Positions 1-11,069 of a stretch of 64,000 nt of DNA are shown piece by piece (position 1 is the stretch's first letter; every line of letters begins with the position of its first letter). The notes beneath the pieces are model-generated. The model had not been told where the DNA came from and searched no databases. It saw only the letters and a list, made by a program, of their open reading frames with translations. Where the stretch lies: contig CM062813.1 in NCBI GenBank assembly GCA_031772625.1, positions 695,278,420-695,342,419 of the forward strand. The letters are read 5' to 3'. A program made the translations under genes and the position numbers. The stretch comes from Pinus tabuliformis. Taxonomy: Eukaryota > Streptophyta > Pinopsida > Pinales > Pinaceae.

Positions 1-640
1 ACAATCTTAGTGAGGATAGATTCCAACACTTTGTTTATTGACTCGACCTATCCATTTTCATACGAACAATAAGTGGAGGACTTTCGATGCTTTATTTGGT
101 ACTGCTAAACAATGGACTGCACTACCTTCGATGTGAACTAAGATTGTTGATCTGTTGCAATTTCTCTAGGGACACCAAAATGGGTAAAAATGTCTTCAAA
201 AAGACAATCAAAAATGGATTTTTCACTATCTTTATATAAAGATTTTGCTTCTATGCATTTAGTGACATAACCCATGCAAACTAAAATGTGCCTCTTTTTC
301 CACAATGTAGGAGATATTGGCCCTACAAAATTTAAATCCCACCTTTCAAAGGGTTCGATGAGAACTTGAGGTTGTACGGGCATTTCATCTGCTTGGGTTG
401 ATTTTCCCATTCACTAGCAGTAGTCACAAGTATTCACATATTTCTTCACATTTCAAAATAATTTAGGCCAATAGTACCATTGGTGGAGCACTTTGTAGAT
501 AGTTCTCTTATCGGCTAAATGGCCTCCACAAGTTCCATCATGGAAGGATTTCAAAATGTGGAACATTTCATCTTCTCATACACACCTTCTGATAATTAAG
601 TCTATCCACATATGAAAAATGTCCCCATCAATCCAAGAGT
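1..640 (-). pseudogene. E1 integrase (zinc-binding region and start of catalytic core)
   Basis: The open stretch at 138-410 encodes the start of the integrase core: a WDLNFVGPIS motif holding the first catalytic Asp, a THFGVPREIATDQ motif holding the second, and the surrounding residues typical of plant gypsy integrases. Just upstream on the minus strand (about 415-600) is a degenerate HHCC zinc-binding region with a CGGH motif, a YYWP motif and a CDYC pair. Stops separate the two parts. The remaining core, including the catalytic Glu, runs off the left edge. The same motifs recur at 21590-22340 in E2. The protein would have inserted element DNA into the genome; this copy cannot. Confidence 0.8.
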
Positions 641-1440
641 AAGTGGTGTTGAGTTTCACAATTTGTTATTTTTCATGCAAAGAAAGGTGTTGAGGCGGCC
701 TCCCTGTAGCTAAATAATTTTCTATGTCTACAAACCAAGGAGTGTAAGTAAAGATAGTAAACGAATGTTTGTCAGGGAGACTATAGTCAACGGGACTATT
801 TTTATTATCATTACGAATTTGAGAAAGAAAATATACAACTAAGTTCTCTTTTCTAGGATATCCATGATGGTAATGTTGAATTCCTGCAATAATAATAACC
901 ATCTCGTGATTCTACCATTACTAATAGATTCATTCATTATAAATTTAAAGGTCGAATGGTCAGTGTGTATAAAAACTTCATAGCCTATAATACAGTGTCT
1001 AAATTTATTTATAGCATGAATAACAAATAGAAATTTCTTTCTCGGTAACTATGTAGTTAATTTATGATGGTGTTATGTTTTTACTAACAAAATAAATTGC
1101 ATAGGATACCTCGTTCTCTTTTAGTCCTAAAACAACCCTAGAGTTGTATCTAAATCATCTGTACAAATATGAAATGGAAGGGACCAGTTTGATCCCCTCA
1201 ACACTAGTGCTATGGAAAAATTATCCTTCAAAATCTCAAAGGCAATTTGGCATTGTGAATCCCATAAGAAATATTCCACTTTTTGCTAATAATTTAAACA
1301 TGGGTGCAACTATCCTTGTAAAATTTTCAACAAACCTTTTGTTATAGCCCGCATGGCCCAGGATTCTTCTTACTTCATTTTGTGAATGTGGTACTGGAAG
1401 ATCTATAATGACTTTAATTTTGGAAGGGTCCACTTTAATA
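641..1440 (-). pseudogene. E1 RNase H and linker to integrase
   Basis: Two minus-strand open fragments remain. The piece at 1236-1433 carries the RT connection region with the motif RRILGHAGYNKRFVENFT, which in gypsy elements follows the RT palm (compare LGFxGYYRRFI motifs). The piece at 666-902 carries the end of RNase H and the linker, including a QHYHHGYPRKENLVVYFLSQ motif corresponding to the usual KGKENxVADALSR. Between them the frame is broken by stops and small indels. The second catalytic region is not readable in one frame. Confidence 0.65.
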
Positions 1441-2127
1441 CCTACATGAGAAACATGATGCCCAAGGACAATCCCTTATGTTAATAACATTTAACGTTTA
1501 ATGTTACTTAAGGCAAGATGAGCTTCTTTGAAGCGGATTAATACTTTTTCAAGATTGTCTAATGCTTCCTTGAAAGTGTTACCATAAAACTGAAAAGTCA
1601 TCCATGTATATTTTAATACATTCGTGAATCAGGTTAGAAAAAATTCCTATGAATGCATGTTAAAGGGTTGTCGAGGCATCACACATCCCAAACAGTATAA
1701 CCCTTTATGCAAATGTCCCCCGTGAACATGTAAAGGTATTTTTGTCCTGGTCTTCAAGTGCAATTTGAATTTGGTTGTATCCACTAAATCCATATAAGAA
1801 AGAGAAATATTGTTTGCCTACCAAAGTGTCTAGTACCTAATCAATATAGGGAAGTGGGAAATAGTCTTTCAAGATAGTCCTATTCAATTCTTGGTCGTCA
1901 ATGAAAATTATCCATTTACCACTTTTCTTATGTATGACCACAATTGGAAAAACCCACCTGTTGTCTGAGATAGGGTGTATGAAGTTTGTGTCTAGCAGTT
2001 TTCGTAGTTCCTCTTTCACGATGTCCTTTAAGGTAGGATTTATGTGGTGTTGGGGTTGTCTAACTGGCTTAGCATTCTCTTGAATATATATATGGTGTAG
2101 GAAATTATTAGGGGATAATTTATACAT
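1441..2127 (-). pseudogene. E1 reverse transcriptase
   Basis: The fragment at 1837-2127 encodes the N-terminal RT fingers: PTLKDIVKEELRKLLDTNFI, then PISDNRW, a KKSGKWIIFIDDQELN motif (family form KKnGkWRvCiDyReLN) and DYFPLPYID. These match the E2 RT at 7360-7560 almost motif for motif. The conserved RVCIDYRELN appears as IIFIDDQELN, so substitutions have hit core residues. The palm and the YxDD region (about 1560-1800) are recognisable only as out-of-frame fragments. It would have copied element RNA into DNA; this copy is inactive. Confidence 0.75.
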
Positions 2128-2417
2128 GTCATGGTATTCCTAAGCAAATAAACCATATTGTTTATGTAGTACTCAAATTAACTATTCTTGTTGGGTCTAA
2201 TCAAGATTAGAGTTGATATTAAAAAGAAATAGAGGGCTTATATTGACAGGAACATTGTAAGGATCTAGTTTTTCACTAATGGTTAATAAAGTTAGGTTAA
2301 ATATCTTGTTGGTCCACAATTTTCCCAAAAATACATACTAAAAATATGATCAGAGGGAGGAAATAATTTAGACTATTGAGTACAATCTGATGTGGAAAGA
2401 AATTGGTCTGTCAAGTT

Positions 2418-2732
2418 TTATTCTACGGGTTCTCTCAATTCTTTGGATTGTTCAATATTTAAGAGAGGAAGTATAGGGTCCTCTTCTTCATAAGGATCTA
2501 TTACCCAAGGGGATTCTTCTATCATAGGCTTAGTTGGTGGGTAGAGGATCAATTTCTTCATGGTCATCCCATTAGATATAGTCATTTTTGTGGGCCTACA
2601 ACCAATAAAGGCATCAACTATGGCTAACCATGGTCTCCCAAGGATCAATGGGTGACCGTCCATGGTTTTCTTGGGTTGGATTACCCAAAAATCCATAGGA
2701 TATTCCCATGAATCCAAGGTTACTATAATATT
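2418..2732 (-). pseudogene. E1 aspartic protease, C-terminal half, cut by E2
   Basis: The fragment reads from a LDSWEYPMDFWVIQPKK motif through GHPLILGRPWLA to an acidic linker. The E2 protease at 6503-6946 has the same landmarks (LDSWEYLVDF, GHPLILGRQWLA). The frame enters from 2732 and stops being homologous exactly at the first base of the E2 LTR. The N-terminal half with the active-site motif lies at 42877-43199. Joining the two flanks while counting a 5-bp target duplication once restores the spacing seen in E2, which shows that E2 split this gene. Confidence 0.8.
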
Positions 2733-4111
2733 TGTTGAACCCCAGAATTGCTTCTTTTTTACAACTCTTTTTCACTCCATTCCTCCCTTTTTGACCTTCA
2801 TAACTATAATTTGGGTATCAGTTTACAAGGTCGATAGAATAGCAGGTACATAATCATATTCTATTTCATAACTATCATTTTTCTTTATTATTTAACTTAA
2901 TATCTACCTGAGTTACTGAATTACAATGATTCTATAGCTAATTTATGTTTCTACAGCTAAGTCCAAGGTTCGATAGGTTGCGGAGCTTCAACCGAGAAAC
3001 AGGGCATATGGGTAGTTGGAAATTAGTTGGGACAATGATTTGTTCCTATTTGTAGAAGTTAGATCAACAAATAAGGCACTCTAACAGCTCGGTCAAAGGA
3101 TAACTCAACCATCGTACAAGGTGAATCAAGTGAGCGAGATGCAGATTTTGCGTCTCGTGATTTGCTGCGTTGATAGAAAATCATGAGCAGATATCATTAT
3201 CTTTTACAGTTAATTATAGATAATTTCGATTAGCATAGGCATAATGCTCTGAAATATTTATTACGTAAGGGTTTTATAAGTATGCCTCTCGACATAGCTG
3301 AGACATACTTAAATTTTTTTTGTAAAAAATTTGTTTTGCACAAACTCTATTTTGTTCCATTTTCTTATTGTGTGATATCAATGTGTGTTTGATCATCTAG
3401 CGAAAGCATTATCATGCTACCTGCTTCTCATAGGAGGGCCCCCTCGAGATAGTAAGGTTTTCCTTTTGTTTACTGTTATCAATTCATTTTATGTTTCCTG
3501 TAAATTTCTATCAGTTCATTTAATGATCTAAGTTTTGATTGCTAGATAGAGGTTTAAGATTGTTTTGCAGTCAGTTTATATAATCATTTTATTGGTTAAG
3601 AGAATCGGGATTTCTAGTGAAAATGGACAGAGTATGAGTCAACATAGATTAGAAGCATAAGTTTACATTGTAGTGATATAGATAGTATTTTCAATTGCAG
3701 AGCTAATCTTTCTTTTTGTGAAAGCAGATTCATTTATAGTGTGATTTTATTGTAGGTGTAAATTTGTTTATAAGCAAGAATGATTCCATTTGAATGCAAG
3801 TGTGATTTTCATTTAAGTGTTATTTTATTTATAGGCAAGTGATTTCATTTTAAAGCAAGTGTGTGAGTGATCTTATTTCAAGCAAAGTGTGAGTGTGATT
3901 CTATTTTAAGTAAGAGAAATAAAATTGGTTCCATTTTTATGAGCAATTTATTTATTTACATAGCTGTAGAGAAACATGTGCATTTCGATATATCAAATTA
4001 ACTTAGGAATTTCATGAATCACAAAGACTCCTAGCACATACATTTCATCAATTTACTAGCACTGGTTGATAATTCATGTAAGTAATTTAACATCAACTAA
4101 ATTACTAAACA
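2733..4111 (+). repeat. E2 5' LTR
   Basis: The LTR begins TGTTGAACCCC and ends CTAAACA, and is directly followed by the primer binding site. It aligns end to end with 41476-42876 with scattered substitutions and small indels (1379 versus 1401 bp). The inner part (about 3740-3920) holds a degenerate internal repeat built from AAGCAAGTGTGATTTTATTT-like units of about 25-35 bp, and the two LTRs differ there in copy details. No ORF of note is present. Confidence 0.85.
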
Positions 4112-4114
4112 TTT

Positions 4115-4132
4115 TGGCGTCGTTGTCGGGGA
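4115..4132 (+). other. E2 primer binding site (tRNA-Asp type)
   Basis: TGGCGTCGTTGTCGGGGA lies 3 bases after the LTR. It matches the 3' end complement of plant tRNA-Asp (TGGCGCCGTTGCCGGGGA, from memory) except for two C-to-T changes, both readable as decay of methylated cytosines. Athila elements use this primer. Confidence 0.8.
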
Positions 4133-4189
4133 AGTGCACATAGGAGTCTTTTTCTTTTTCTTTTCATTAAAAAAAATAATAAAAATGAT

Positions 4190-6013
4190 ATGCATAGGAA
4201 AAGAGATTCTAGAGATAGATTTGTAGGTAGAGGTAGGAGTTTGATTCCAACATCATCACTCACCCCACCACGACCTCGTAGTTCCACACCATCCACCCAA
4301 AATCACATTCCATCAATTGCAGGCAAACATAGACTTCCTGGGGTACTTAGACCTGAAATCCAACCTAAATATTCACCAACTTCTTCAATTGAAGCTGTGA
4401 TAGAAGAAGAAGATCCTACATCCCCAACTGAAGGGGTATTTTTTCTATCTTCAATTGGAGAACAAATTCTAGGACAAGAGCTAGAAATCCCTAGTGAAGA
4501 GGAAGAAGAAGAAACATACTTTAACATTCCATTGATAGAATAACCAGAAGAGCTAGAGGAGGAACCAGAAAATGCAATTGTAGAACCTTACATTAGTTCT
4601 GAAGACTCTACAATGGTGGGAGAAGGATAAGGGGAAGTACATAATGTAAATGGTGAACAACCTAGGATTGGAAGTGGAACATGAGGAAATAGAGGAGGTG
4701 GAAGAGGTGGAGGAAGAGGAAGAGGACGTGGTAGAGGAGGTCCAAAACCTTTCGGATTTCCCATCCTCGATGAAGATACCATAGCCACAATGAAAAATAT
4801 CTCACCCTCCATCCTTCCTAATTTTCATGGATTAAGAAATGAGGATGTTGAAACATTTCTCTTTGCGTTTGAAGTTTTGTGTAGATATTATGACTACTTG
4901 TTTGATACTCAAAAGTTGAAATTATTTCCAGCCACTCTTAAGGATGAAGCATTAAAATGGTTTATGGGCTTAGGAGTACACTCTATAAGAACATGGGAAG
5001 AAATGAAAACTACATTCTTAGAAAAATATAAGGATTATTGTATGCCTCATAATCTAAAAGATGAAGTCTTTAAAATGATGCAAAAAGAAGATGAAAATCT
5101 TGAAGATTTCGTTGAAATAATTTCTTATAATGTAAAAAGGGCTAAAATGCATAATCTAGATGAAGAAACTTTGAAAGTTCTCTTACTAAAATCTATCATA
5201 GATGAGTGGATAGACCTTCTCAATTTGATGGGTAGAGGAGATATTTCTCAGTTGTCATTTGGAGATATTTGTGAGTTATGCATACACATTTCAAGAGGAA
5301 AGGCAAGAACTAGGAAAAATCCAAGAGATCTTGTTATGTCTAGGATTAATAAATCTGCAGTTGGGACAGTAAGTAGGGTTGAAATAAGCAATTTGCTTGA
5401 CAACTTTAAAATTGATATTTTGGGGAGTCTTAGTGAACAAATAGATACCCTTAAAGTACAAAACAAGCAAAAAGCTAAAAATGTTGCATTATCTATCTTT
5501 TGTCCAAAATGTAGAAAGAAACATGCCTTGAGAGAATGCCCTATTGACCTAAAGTGTAGAAACTTGTGTCATATGTGCATAAAATAATGATACAAAGGAA
5601 TGCCCTTCAATACCAGGTCTTAAAGTTGTCTATCAAGAGGAATTAATGCCAAATCAAGTAGAACTTCTTTGTTTTATTGCCAAGAGACCATGGAAAAATC
5701 CATAATCAAGTATGACCCAAGGTTTCAACACTCAAACATATACACAACCATCACAAAGCAATTCGATTGCACCCATGCCTTGGAAAACTTGGCCTCAACC
5801 TTGGGCACAAGGATGGAAAAATCCTTATGGAAAATACCCTCAATATCCTCAACCTTACCCTGTTTTTCCACCACAATATTTTCCTCAATCTGTTCAACCC
5901 TCTCAACCACAAAATCCAAACCCACAACTTTCACTACCATTTCCACAAAAACCAAATCAACTGCCTACTCAGCCACTTCTGAATCCAAACAATAAAAAGT
6001 CACAGCCTGTTTA
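4190..6013 (+). pseudogene. E2 gag (capsid/nucleocapsid) with RGG and P/Q-rich regions
   Basis: One frame runs from 4190 to 5587 through three internal stops (4541, near 4629, near 4686), each explicable as C-to-T at a Gln or Arg codon. The N-terminus is Ser/Pro and acid rich; about 4681-4745 encodes an RGG-type Gly/Arg run. The retrotransposon gag domain follows (4790-5300; LFPATLKDEALKWFMGL motif). A CCHC knuckle (CPKCRKKHALREC) is near 5500, and a second, damaged one crosses a frameshift at about 5575-5615. Downstream, 5712-6013 encodes a Pro/Gln-rich tail with repeated PQ and YPQ units. E1 has the matching gag at 60064-61707. Gag packages element RNA; this copy is broken. Confidence 0.85.
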
Positions 6014-6502
6014 AACCATGGAAGGATAGAATTTCCAAACTTACATGATAACTCCATTAGATCTAAACAATGTCCAACTTAGATCTGGTAGAGTATTGGA
6101 AAAGAAATCACCATCTGTTGTTATCCAGGAGTCTGAAAAATATGACATATTTGAGAAAGAAACATCTTCTCATCGAACAAAAAAAAAAAAAAAAACCCAC
6201 CGCTGTACATTCTGATGATATTCCAATAAACTCAACTCCCATTATAGAACAACCTTCAATTTCTGTTCAAAACCCACCTTTTCTTGAAAGATTGAAAATT
6301 AACAAAGGGGTAGAAAAATAGATTGTGTTGCCTGATTATGATATGATAGATGAACTGAAGAATGTTTTTATAAAAATCCTTTGTTACAAGCTATCAAATA
6401 AATACCAAAATTTGCAAACACAATCAGGGAGTTATTAAAAAACTAGGAAGAAAAAGGAAAGAAGTTAAAAGAATCGAGTTAGTTGGAAAAATTGCAGATA
6501 TC
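6014..6502 (+). pseudogene. E2 gag-protease linker
   Basis: An open piece at 6070-6321 encodes a Lys-rich, Pro-containing linker with an A homopolymer near 6180-6195 that probably caused a frameshift. It ends with PPFLERLKINKGVEK, a motif typical of the segment before the protease in Athila and Tat polyproteins. The stretch from 6322 to 6502 continues in broken frame with KNVFIKIPLLQAIK, which has a counterpart in E1 near 43210-43300. Confidence 0.6.
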
Positions 6503-6946
6503 ATGATGGGAAAGACAACAGTTCAAAAATATCTAGATCCAGGAAGTCCCATTATGAAAATACACATCAATGGTGTTGAGATTCCAAACACATTGATTGA
6601 TTTAGGAGCATCTATCAACATCATGAGTAAACAAACTATGGATCAATTGAAACTTCCTAATCTTCAACATACACCTACACTATTGCAATTAACAGATAGA
6701 TCTGTTATCAAACCTCATGGGGTGTTAGAAGATTTATTTGTATCCTTAGATTCTTGGGAATATCTTGTTGACTTTATGATCTTAACACCCAAGAATAATT
6801 TAGGAGGACACCCATTGATTCTGGGAAGACAATGGTTAGCTACAGCTGATGATTTTATAAGTTGTAGATTGGGTGATATGTTTATCTCTTATGGAAGTTT
6901 GAAAAAGAAATTCACATTATATCCTCCCGCAAAAACATTGATATAA
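6503..6946 (+). pseudogene. E2 retropepsin-like aspartic protease
   Basis: This 147-codon open stretch carries the active-site motif LIDLGASINIMS, the plant gypsy version of D[ST]GA, and the second landmark GHPLILGRQWLA (the ILG motif). Length and motif spacing are normal. It would cut the Gag-Pol polyprotein. The domain itself looks intact, but the polyprotein on both sides is broken. E1 carries the homologous domain split in two by E2 itself. Confidence 0.8.
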
Positions 6947-7131
6947 GTAGAAAGTGAAGCATGGATAGATGATAATAATGAAAACTTTCACATACGACCA
7001 ATTCTTTCCACTTCACAAATAGATGAAGAAGATCAAATTTTGAATTTAATAGAAAACAATGAATCAATCACAGTTTTAAAGAACACTATACTATTGAATA
7101 TTTATCATCTCATTAAACGCCTTTACATTCT

Positions 7132-8208
7132 ATGGAGAAATTTGGAAATTCTTTAAAAGAAAATTTTCCATGGAAAACTTTGAATATTAATGATAATCTA
7201 GAAGAATCTCAAAAGAAAGAATTAATAAAGATGTTGCAAGAACATTCCTCTGGTTATGCATGGGAATACACTGATATGAAAGGAATTGATCCTAACATTT
7301 GTATGCATCATATCTATATTGAAGAAAATTCCAGACCAATCTAACAACCACAAAGAAGAATGAATCCAAATTTAAGGGAAATTGTTAAAGAGGAATTACA
7401 AAAATTGTTAAATGTGAACTTCATTTATCCAATATCAGACAGCCAGTGGGTTTCACCATTGGTAATTGTTTCAAAGAAAAATGGAAAATGGAGAGTATGC
7501 ATTGATTATAGGGAATTGAATAAAGCTACTTTAAAAGATAATTTTCCACTTCCTTTTATAGATCAAGTTCTTGACACATTGGCAGGGAAAAAGTACTTTT
7601 CATTCTTGAATGGTTTTAGTAGATATAACCAGATCCAAGTAGCTCTAGAAGATCAAGATAAAACAACCTTTACCTATCCATGGGGAGCCTATGCATATAG
7701 AGTACTTCCTTTTGGGTTATGTAATTCACTTGCAACATTCCAAGTAGAAGTTATAGGTATTTTCTCTCATCTAATTCATGATTGTGTGGAAGTTTACATG
7801 GATTATTTTACTATCTATGGAAATTCTTTTGAAGAAGCTCTTAAAAATTTGGAAAAAATTCTCATTAGGTGTAAAGAAGCAAATCTCTCATTAAGCCATG
7901 AAAAATGTTTTATGATGTTTACTGAGGGAATTGTTTTAGGCCACCATATTTTAGGATATAGAATTAAACTAGATGCATCTAAGTTAGAAGTCATTTCCAA
8001 GTTATGAGTTCGTACATGTCAAAGGGATGTTAGAAGTTTTCTTGGTTTTACTAGATATTAAAGAAGATTTATAGAAAAATTTACAAAGATTTCCTCTCCA
8101 CTTTTCAAATAGCTTACAAAAGATTGTGAATTCATTTGGGATTCTAACTACCAAAAGCTTTTGAAACTTTGAAAGAAAAGATTTCTGAGGCACCCATTTT
8201 AAGAGGAC
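7132..8208 (+). pseudogene. E2 reverse transcriptase (interrupted by E3)
   Basis: Fragments 7132-7344 and 7360-8007 lie in one frame, with a stop between them near 7342 where TAA replaces a likely Gln codon. Motifs in order are WRVCIDYRELNKATLKDNFPLPFID, a FLNGFSRYNQI turn (usually LDGfSGYnQI), YRVLPFGLCNSLATFQ and YMDYFTIYG. The catalytic YMDD is YMDY, so the second Asp is lost. After a frameshift near 8007 the connection region continues (FLGFTRY-like motif at about 8040). The gene ends at 8208 where the E3 LTR begins, and the frame resumes at 12638. Confidence 0.85.
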
Positions 8209-8386
8209 TGTCAGGCTAGGTAGTAACTCCATAAGGCAAAAATGATTCGTGTGTTCTATTCCATCAGGTAGGTCTTCATTATACACATGAGGGAGAGACT
8301 GTTCAGTTCATCTCCCGATGACTGTTCATATTTCTTATTAATCTATTTACATAAATTTACCCAATCACAAGGATTAGGTGTCAGCA
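8209..8386 (-). repeat. E3 3' LTR (178 bp)
   Basis: It begins TGTCAGGCTAGG and ends GTGTCAGCA on the plus strand. It matches 12455-12632 over its whole length with a few substitutions. Such short LTRs are unusual for copia. Confidence 0.9.
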
Positions 8387-8404
8387 TTCGCCCCCCCCCC
8401 CCCC
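8387..8404 (-). other. E3 polypurine tract (14-C run on the plus strand)
   Basis: Read on the minus strand, a run of 14 G followed by CGAA lies directly before the 3' LTR. This is where plus-strand DNA synthesis would start. The homopolymer may have grown by slippage. Confidence 0.75.
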
Positions 8405-8945
8405 AAATCTGAAGGGATGTTGGTGAGTCCAAGCATCGTTCTAAATCGTTCAAGCTTTTCTCTTCCAAGCGCTTTGGTGAAGATGTCTGCAATTTGCTCA
8501 TTTCTGGAACAATGACGGAGATGGATTGTTTTGGCCTCAACATGATGTCGAATCAGATGATATTTAGTATTGATGTGCTTCATTCGATCATGGAACTTTG
8601 GGTTCTTGGCCAACTTTATTGCAGAGGTATTGTCAATCATGAGTGGAGTTGATTGTACTTGTTTTACCTACAAATATTCAAGAATTTTCCTGAGCCACAC
8701 AATTTCTTTTGTTGCTTCCGCTGCTGCCACATATTCTGCTTCTATTGTGGAATCTGCTGGAACTGATTGTTTGCATGATCTCCAAGAGACAGCTCCTGAT
8801 CGAAGACTCATAGCATATCCTGAAGTTGATACCCCAATTTCTTTGTCTCCATCAAAGTCTGAATCAGAGTATCCAATCAAGCTGAAGTCGTCCACCTGTG
8901 TATACTTGATTCCAAAGTCTTGAGTTCCCTTTAAGTACCTTTAGT
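8405..8945 (-). pseudogene. E3 RNase H (copia type) with the last residues of RT
   Basis: On the minus strand the frame starts with an RYLKGTQDFG motif (the end of copia RT), then GYSDSDFDGD (first catalytic Asp), SWRSCKQ, STIEAEYVAAAEA (catalytic Glu), and, after a frameshift near 8665, MIDNTSAIKLAKNP (catalytic Asp) and EQIADIFTKAL. This is the standard copia RNase H order and it is nearly complete. It follows the integrase directly because RT has been lost at about 8945. Confidence 0.85.
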
Positions 8946-10288
8946 ATCAAGGCATAACAGGTGGAACCAAAGACCCTGAGATGCTTTACCGAAGGAACAT
9001 ATCCATACCACATTTCATATGGGGTCTTGTTTCTTATATCATTAGATGGACATCTATTCTTTATATATGCAGCACATAGAACAGCATCAACCCAAAACAT
9101 TATCTTTACATTTTTGAAGAAGAGCATGGATCGTACCATATTTAAGATTGTCCTATTCATTCTTTCAGCTACACCATTCTGTTAGGGATTATTAGGCACA
9201 TTTGTTTGATGTTTGATCCCATGTTGGCGAAGATAGTTTTCAAATTCATTTGATGTGTATTCTTTTCTATTATCAGTGCGAATAGACCCGATATGAGATT
9301 GTGCATCATTTTCAATCCATTTATGAAAATTCTTGAATTTTTGAAAAGCATCAGATTTGTTCTTCAATAAATAAACCCAACACATTCTGGTGTAGTCATC
9401 AATAAATATCATGATATATTTATTTCCATTTGCAGAAGGAACAAGCATTGGACCACATAAATCTGAATGAATGAGTTCAAGTTTTCCATGTGCTCTTGAA
9501 TGTGAATCATGAAAATACTGTTTGCTATGCTTTCCTAGAATGCAAGCATCATATTGCTTAAGTTTCCTATGAATTGTAGGCAAACCAACAACACCATTTT
9601 TCTTCAACAAGTGGAGACTGTCATATTTCAAATGTCCAAATCTAGCATGCCATAATAAACTTGATGGAAGTGTACCTTCTTCATGATGAGAATTGTATGA
9701 GAAATGTTGTTCACGAGCAGAGGTTCCTTGCAACTTGAGAAGCCTTTCTTCTTCTATTCCCCTCATGACAAGTGAGTGGTCAAATGCTTTTCTTACCTCA
9801 AGATTTCCATCAAACATATGAGTGGAGTGACCTTGCTGGCGGATGTGGACCAAGGACAACAAGTTTCTCTTGAGATGTGGGAGATATAGAACATGATGCA
9901 GAAGAAAGTCTGGAAGACCAAGCAATTTAAACTTGATTGTGCCAAGCCCTGATGGCTTGATTTTTGATTGGTCTGCAAAGTATACTGCTACATCAACATT
10001 GTCAGTGAAATATTCAAAAAAATATTTTCTATGAGTCATGTCGCAGGTTGCCCCTGAATCAAGCAACCAATCATTTTTCCAAGAAGCAAGTGAAGCATTA
10101 AATAAATCTTCATTTACTCCAATGTTACATTGTGCCACAACATAGTGAGCGAATTTAGGTGCTTTACCTTTGTCTGTATCATCAGTTTTACCCTTCTGTT
10201 GGTTTCTTTTCTGCTCAATTTTGTCCCATGGTAGCTTGCATGTAGAGGCATCATGTGATCCATTTCTTTTGCAGCTTATGCAGTGCAA
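8940..10288 (-). pseudogene. E3 gag zinc knuckle, protease and integrase
   Basis: The 368-codon frame from 10288 to 9182 opens with a CCHC knuckle (CISCKRNGSHDASTC), followed by the protease motif WLLDSGATCDMT, the integrase zinc-binding HARFGHLKYDSL region and the core with HSDLCGPM (first Asp), IDDYTRMCWVYLL and RTDNRKEYTS (second Asp). A stop near 9182 and a shift lead into 9160-8940, which has the end of the integrase (FWVDAVLCAAYIKNRCP, TPYEMWYG, LRVFGSTCYAL). The next residues are RNase H, not RT, so the coding sequence fuses across a deletion. These domains belong to one copia Pol. Confidence 0.85.
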
Positions 10289-11069
10289 ATCTGTCTTTTC
10301 TCCTCGAGAATGTCTGCCCCCCCACCTCTGAAATATCTTCCTCTTCCTCTTCGACCACCTCTTCCTCTTGTAGAATCTTCAGCAGGATGCTTTTCTTTAT
10401 GAGCAAGGCACACAACCTCTTCAGAAGATTCAGGGGTTGTCTTCTTTCCAAAAGATTTCTCTCTTTTAGCAAACTTTTTCACAAGAGAGTCAAAGGTTAT
10501 ATCTTTGAGATTTCCATTTGCTTGCAATGACTCAAGATAATTGGAGTAAGTAGGATAAAGTACCTTGAGAAAAGCGATAAGAGGAATATCCAATTCAACC
10601 TTAGTGGATTTGATATCATGCATTATAGACTTTACTTCAGATGCAAGAGAAAGAGGATCATATTTTGCAGTTGAAGAGTGAAGAGTTTAAACATGAGTTG
10701 AACAACTTCAAGTGCAGAATGTGAGTCACAGAGTTCTTTCAGCTTTTGTAAGGCTTCAAAGGTAGTTGAATATGACGAAATATGGTGACTCACCTCTTCA
10801 TTTACAGATGCTGCGATTAATGCATAAGCTTTGTTGTTCTTGTTTTCCCAAATGACGAGCTCTTTGTCTGAGGTAGGTTGTACTAGTTCATTGTCTCCGT
10901 CTCCGACACACACTCCTTTCCACAACTCATTGAAAATGAGGGTGTGTTTTATCATCCAGGACCATTCAGGATAGTTCTCCTTGCCAGTGAGAACTATTCC
11001 CACCATGGATATGATTGAATGCATTTTGTAAAAAAAATATTTCTGCTGATAGAAAAATACTTCTGCCAA
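10251..11069 (-). pseudogene. E3 copia gag
   Basis: The frame 11069-10632 encodes the N-terminus of a UBN2-type copia Gag: LTGKENYPEWSWMIKHTL near the start, then LWKGV and ALQKLKELCDSHSALEV. A frameshift near 10630-10680 leads into 10623-10276, which carries IKSTKVELDIPLIAFLKVLYPTY and a basic, Gly/Arg-rich tail (RGRGGRRGRGRYFRGGG) before the zinc knuckle. A Glu-rich alternative frame at 10251-10472 is a shadow. The gene is close to full length but shifted. Confidence 0.75.

Larger units (their letters stand above)
1..2732 (-). mobile_element. E1: 3' part of an Athila-like Ty3/gypsy element, truncated by the window edge
   Basis: Read on the minus strand, this stretch carries in order the end of an aspartic protease, reverse transcriptase, RNase H and integrase, which is the Ty3/gypsy order. 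The frame is broken by many stops and shifts, so the copy is dead. Its protein fragments closely resemble those of E2, so the two belong to related families. The segment ends abruptly at 2732, where the E2 LTR starts. Its missing 5' half reappears at 42877-43354 and 60064-62315, still on the minus strand. The 3' LTR must lie to the left of the window. Confidence 0.85.
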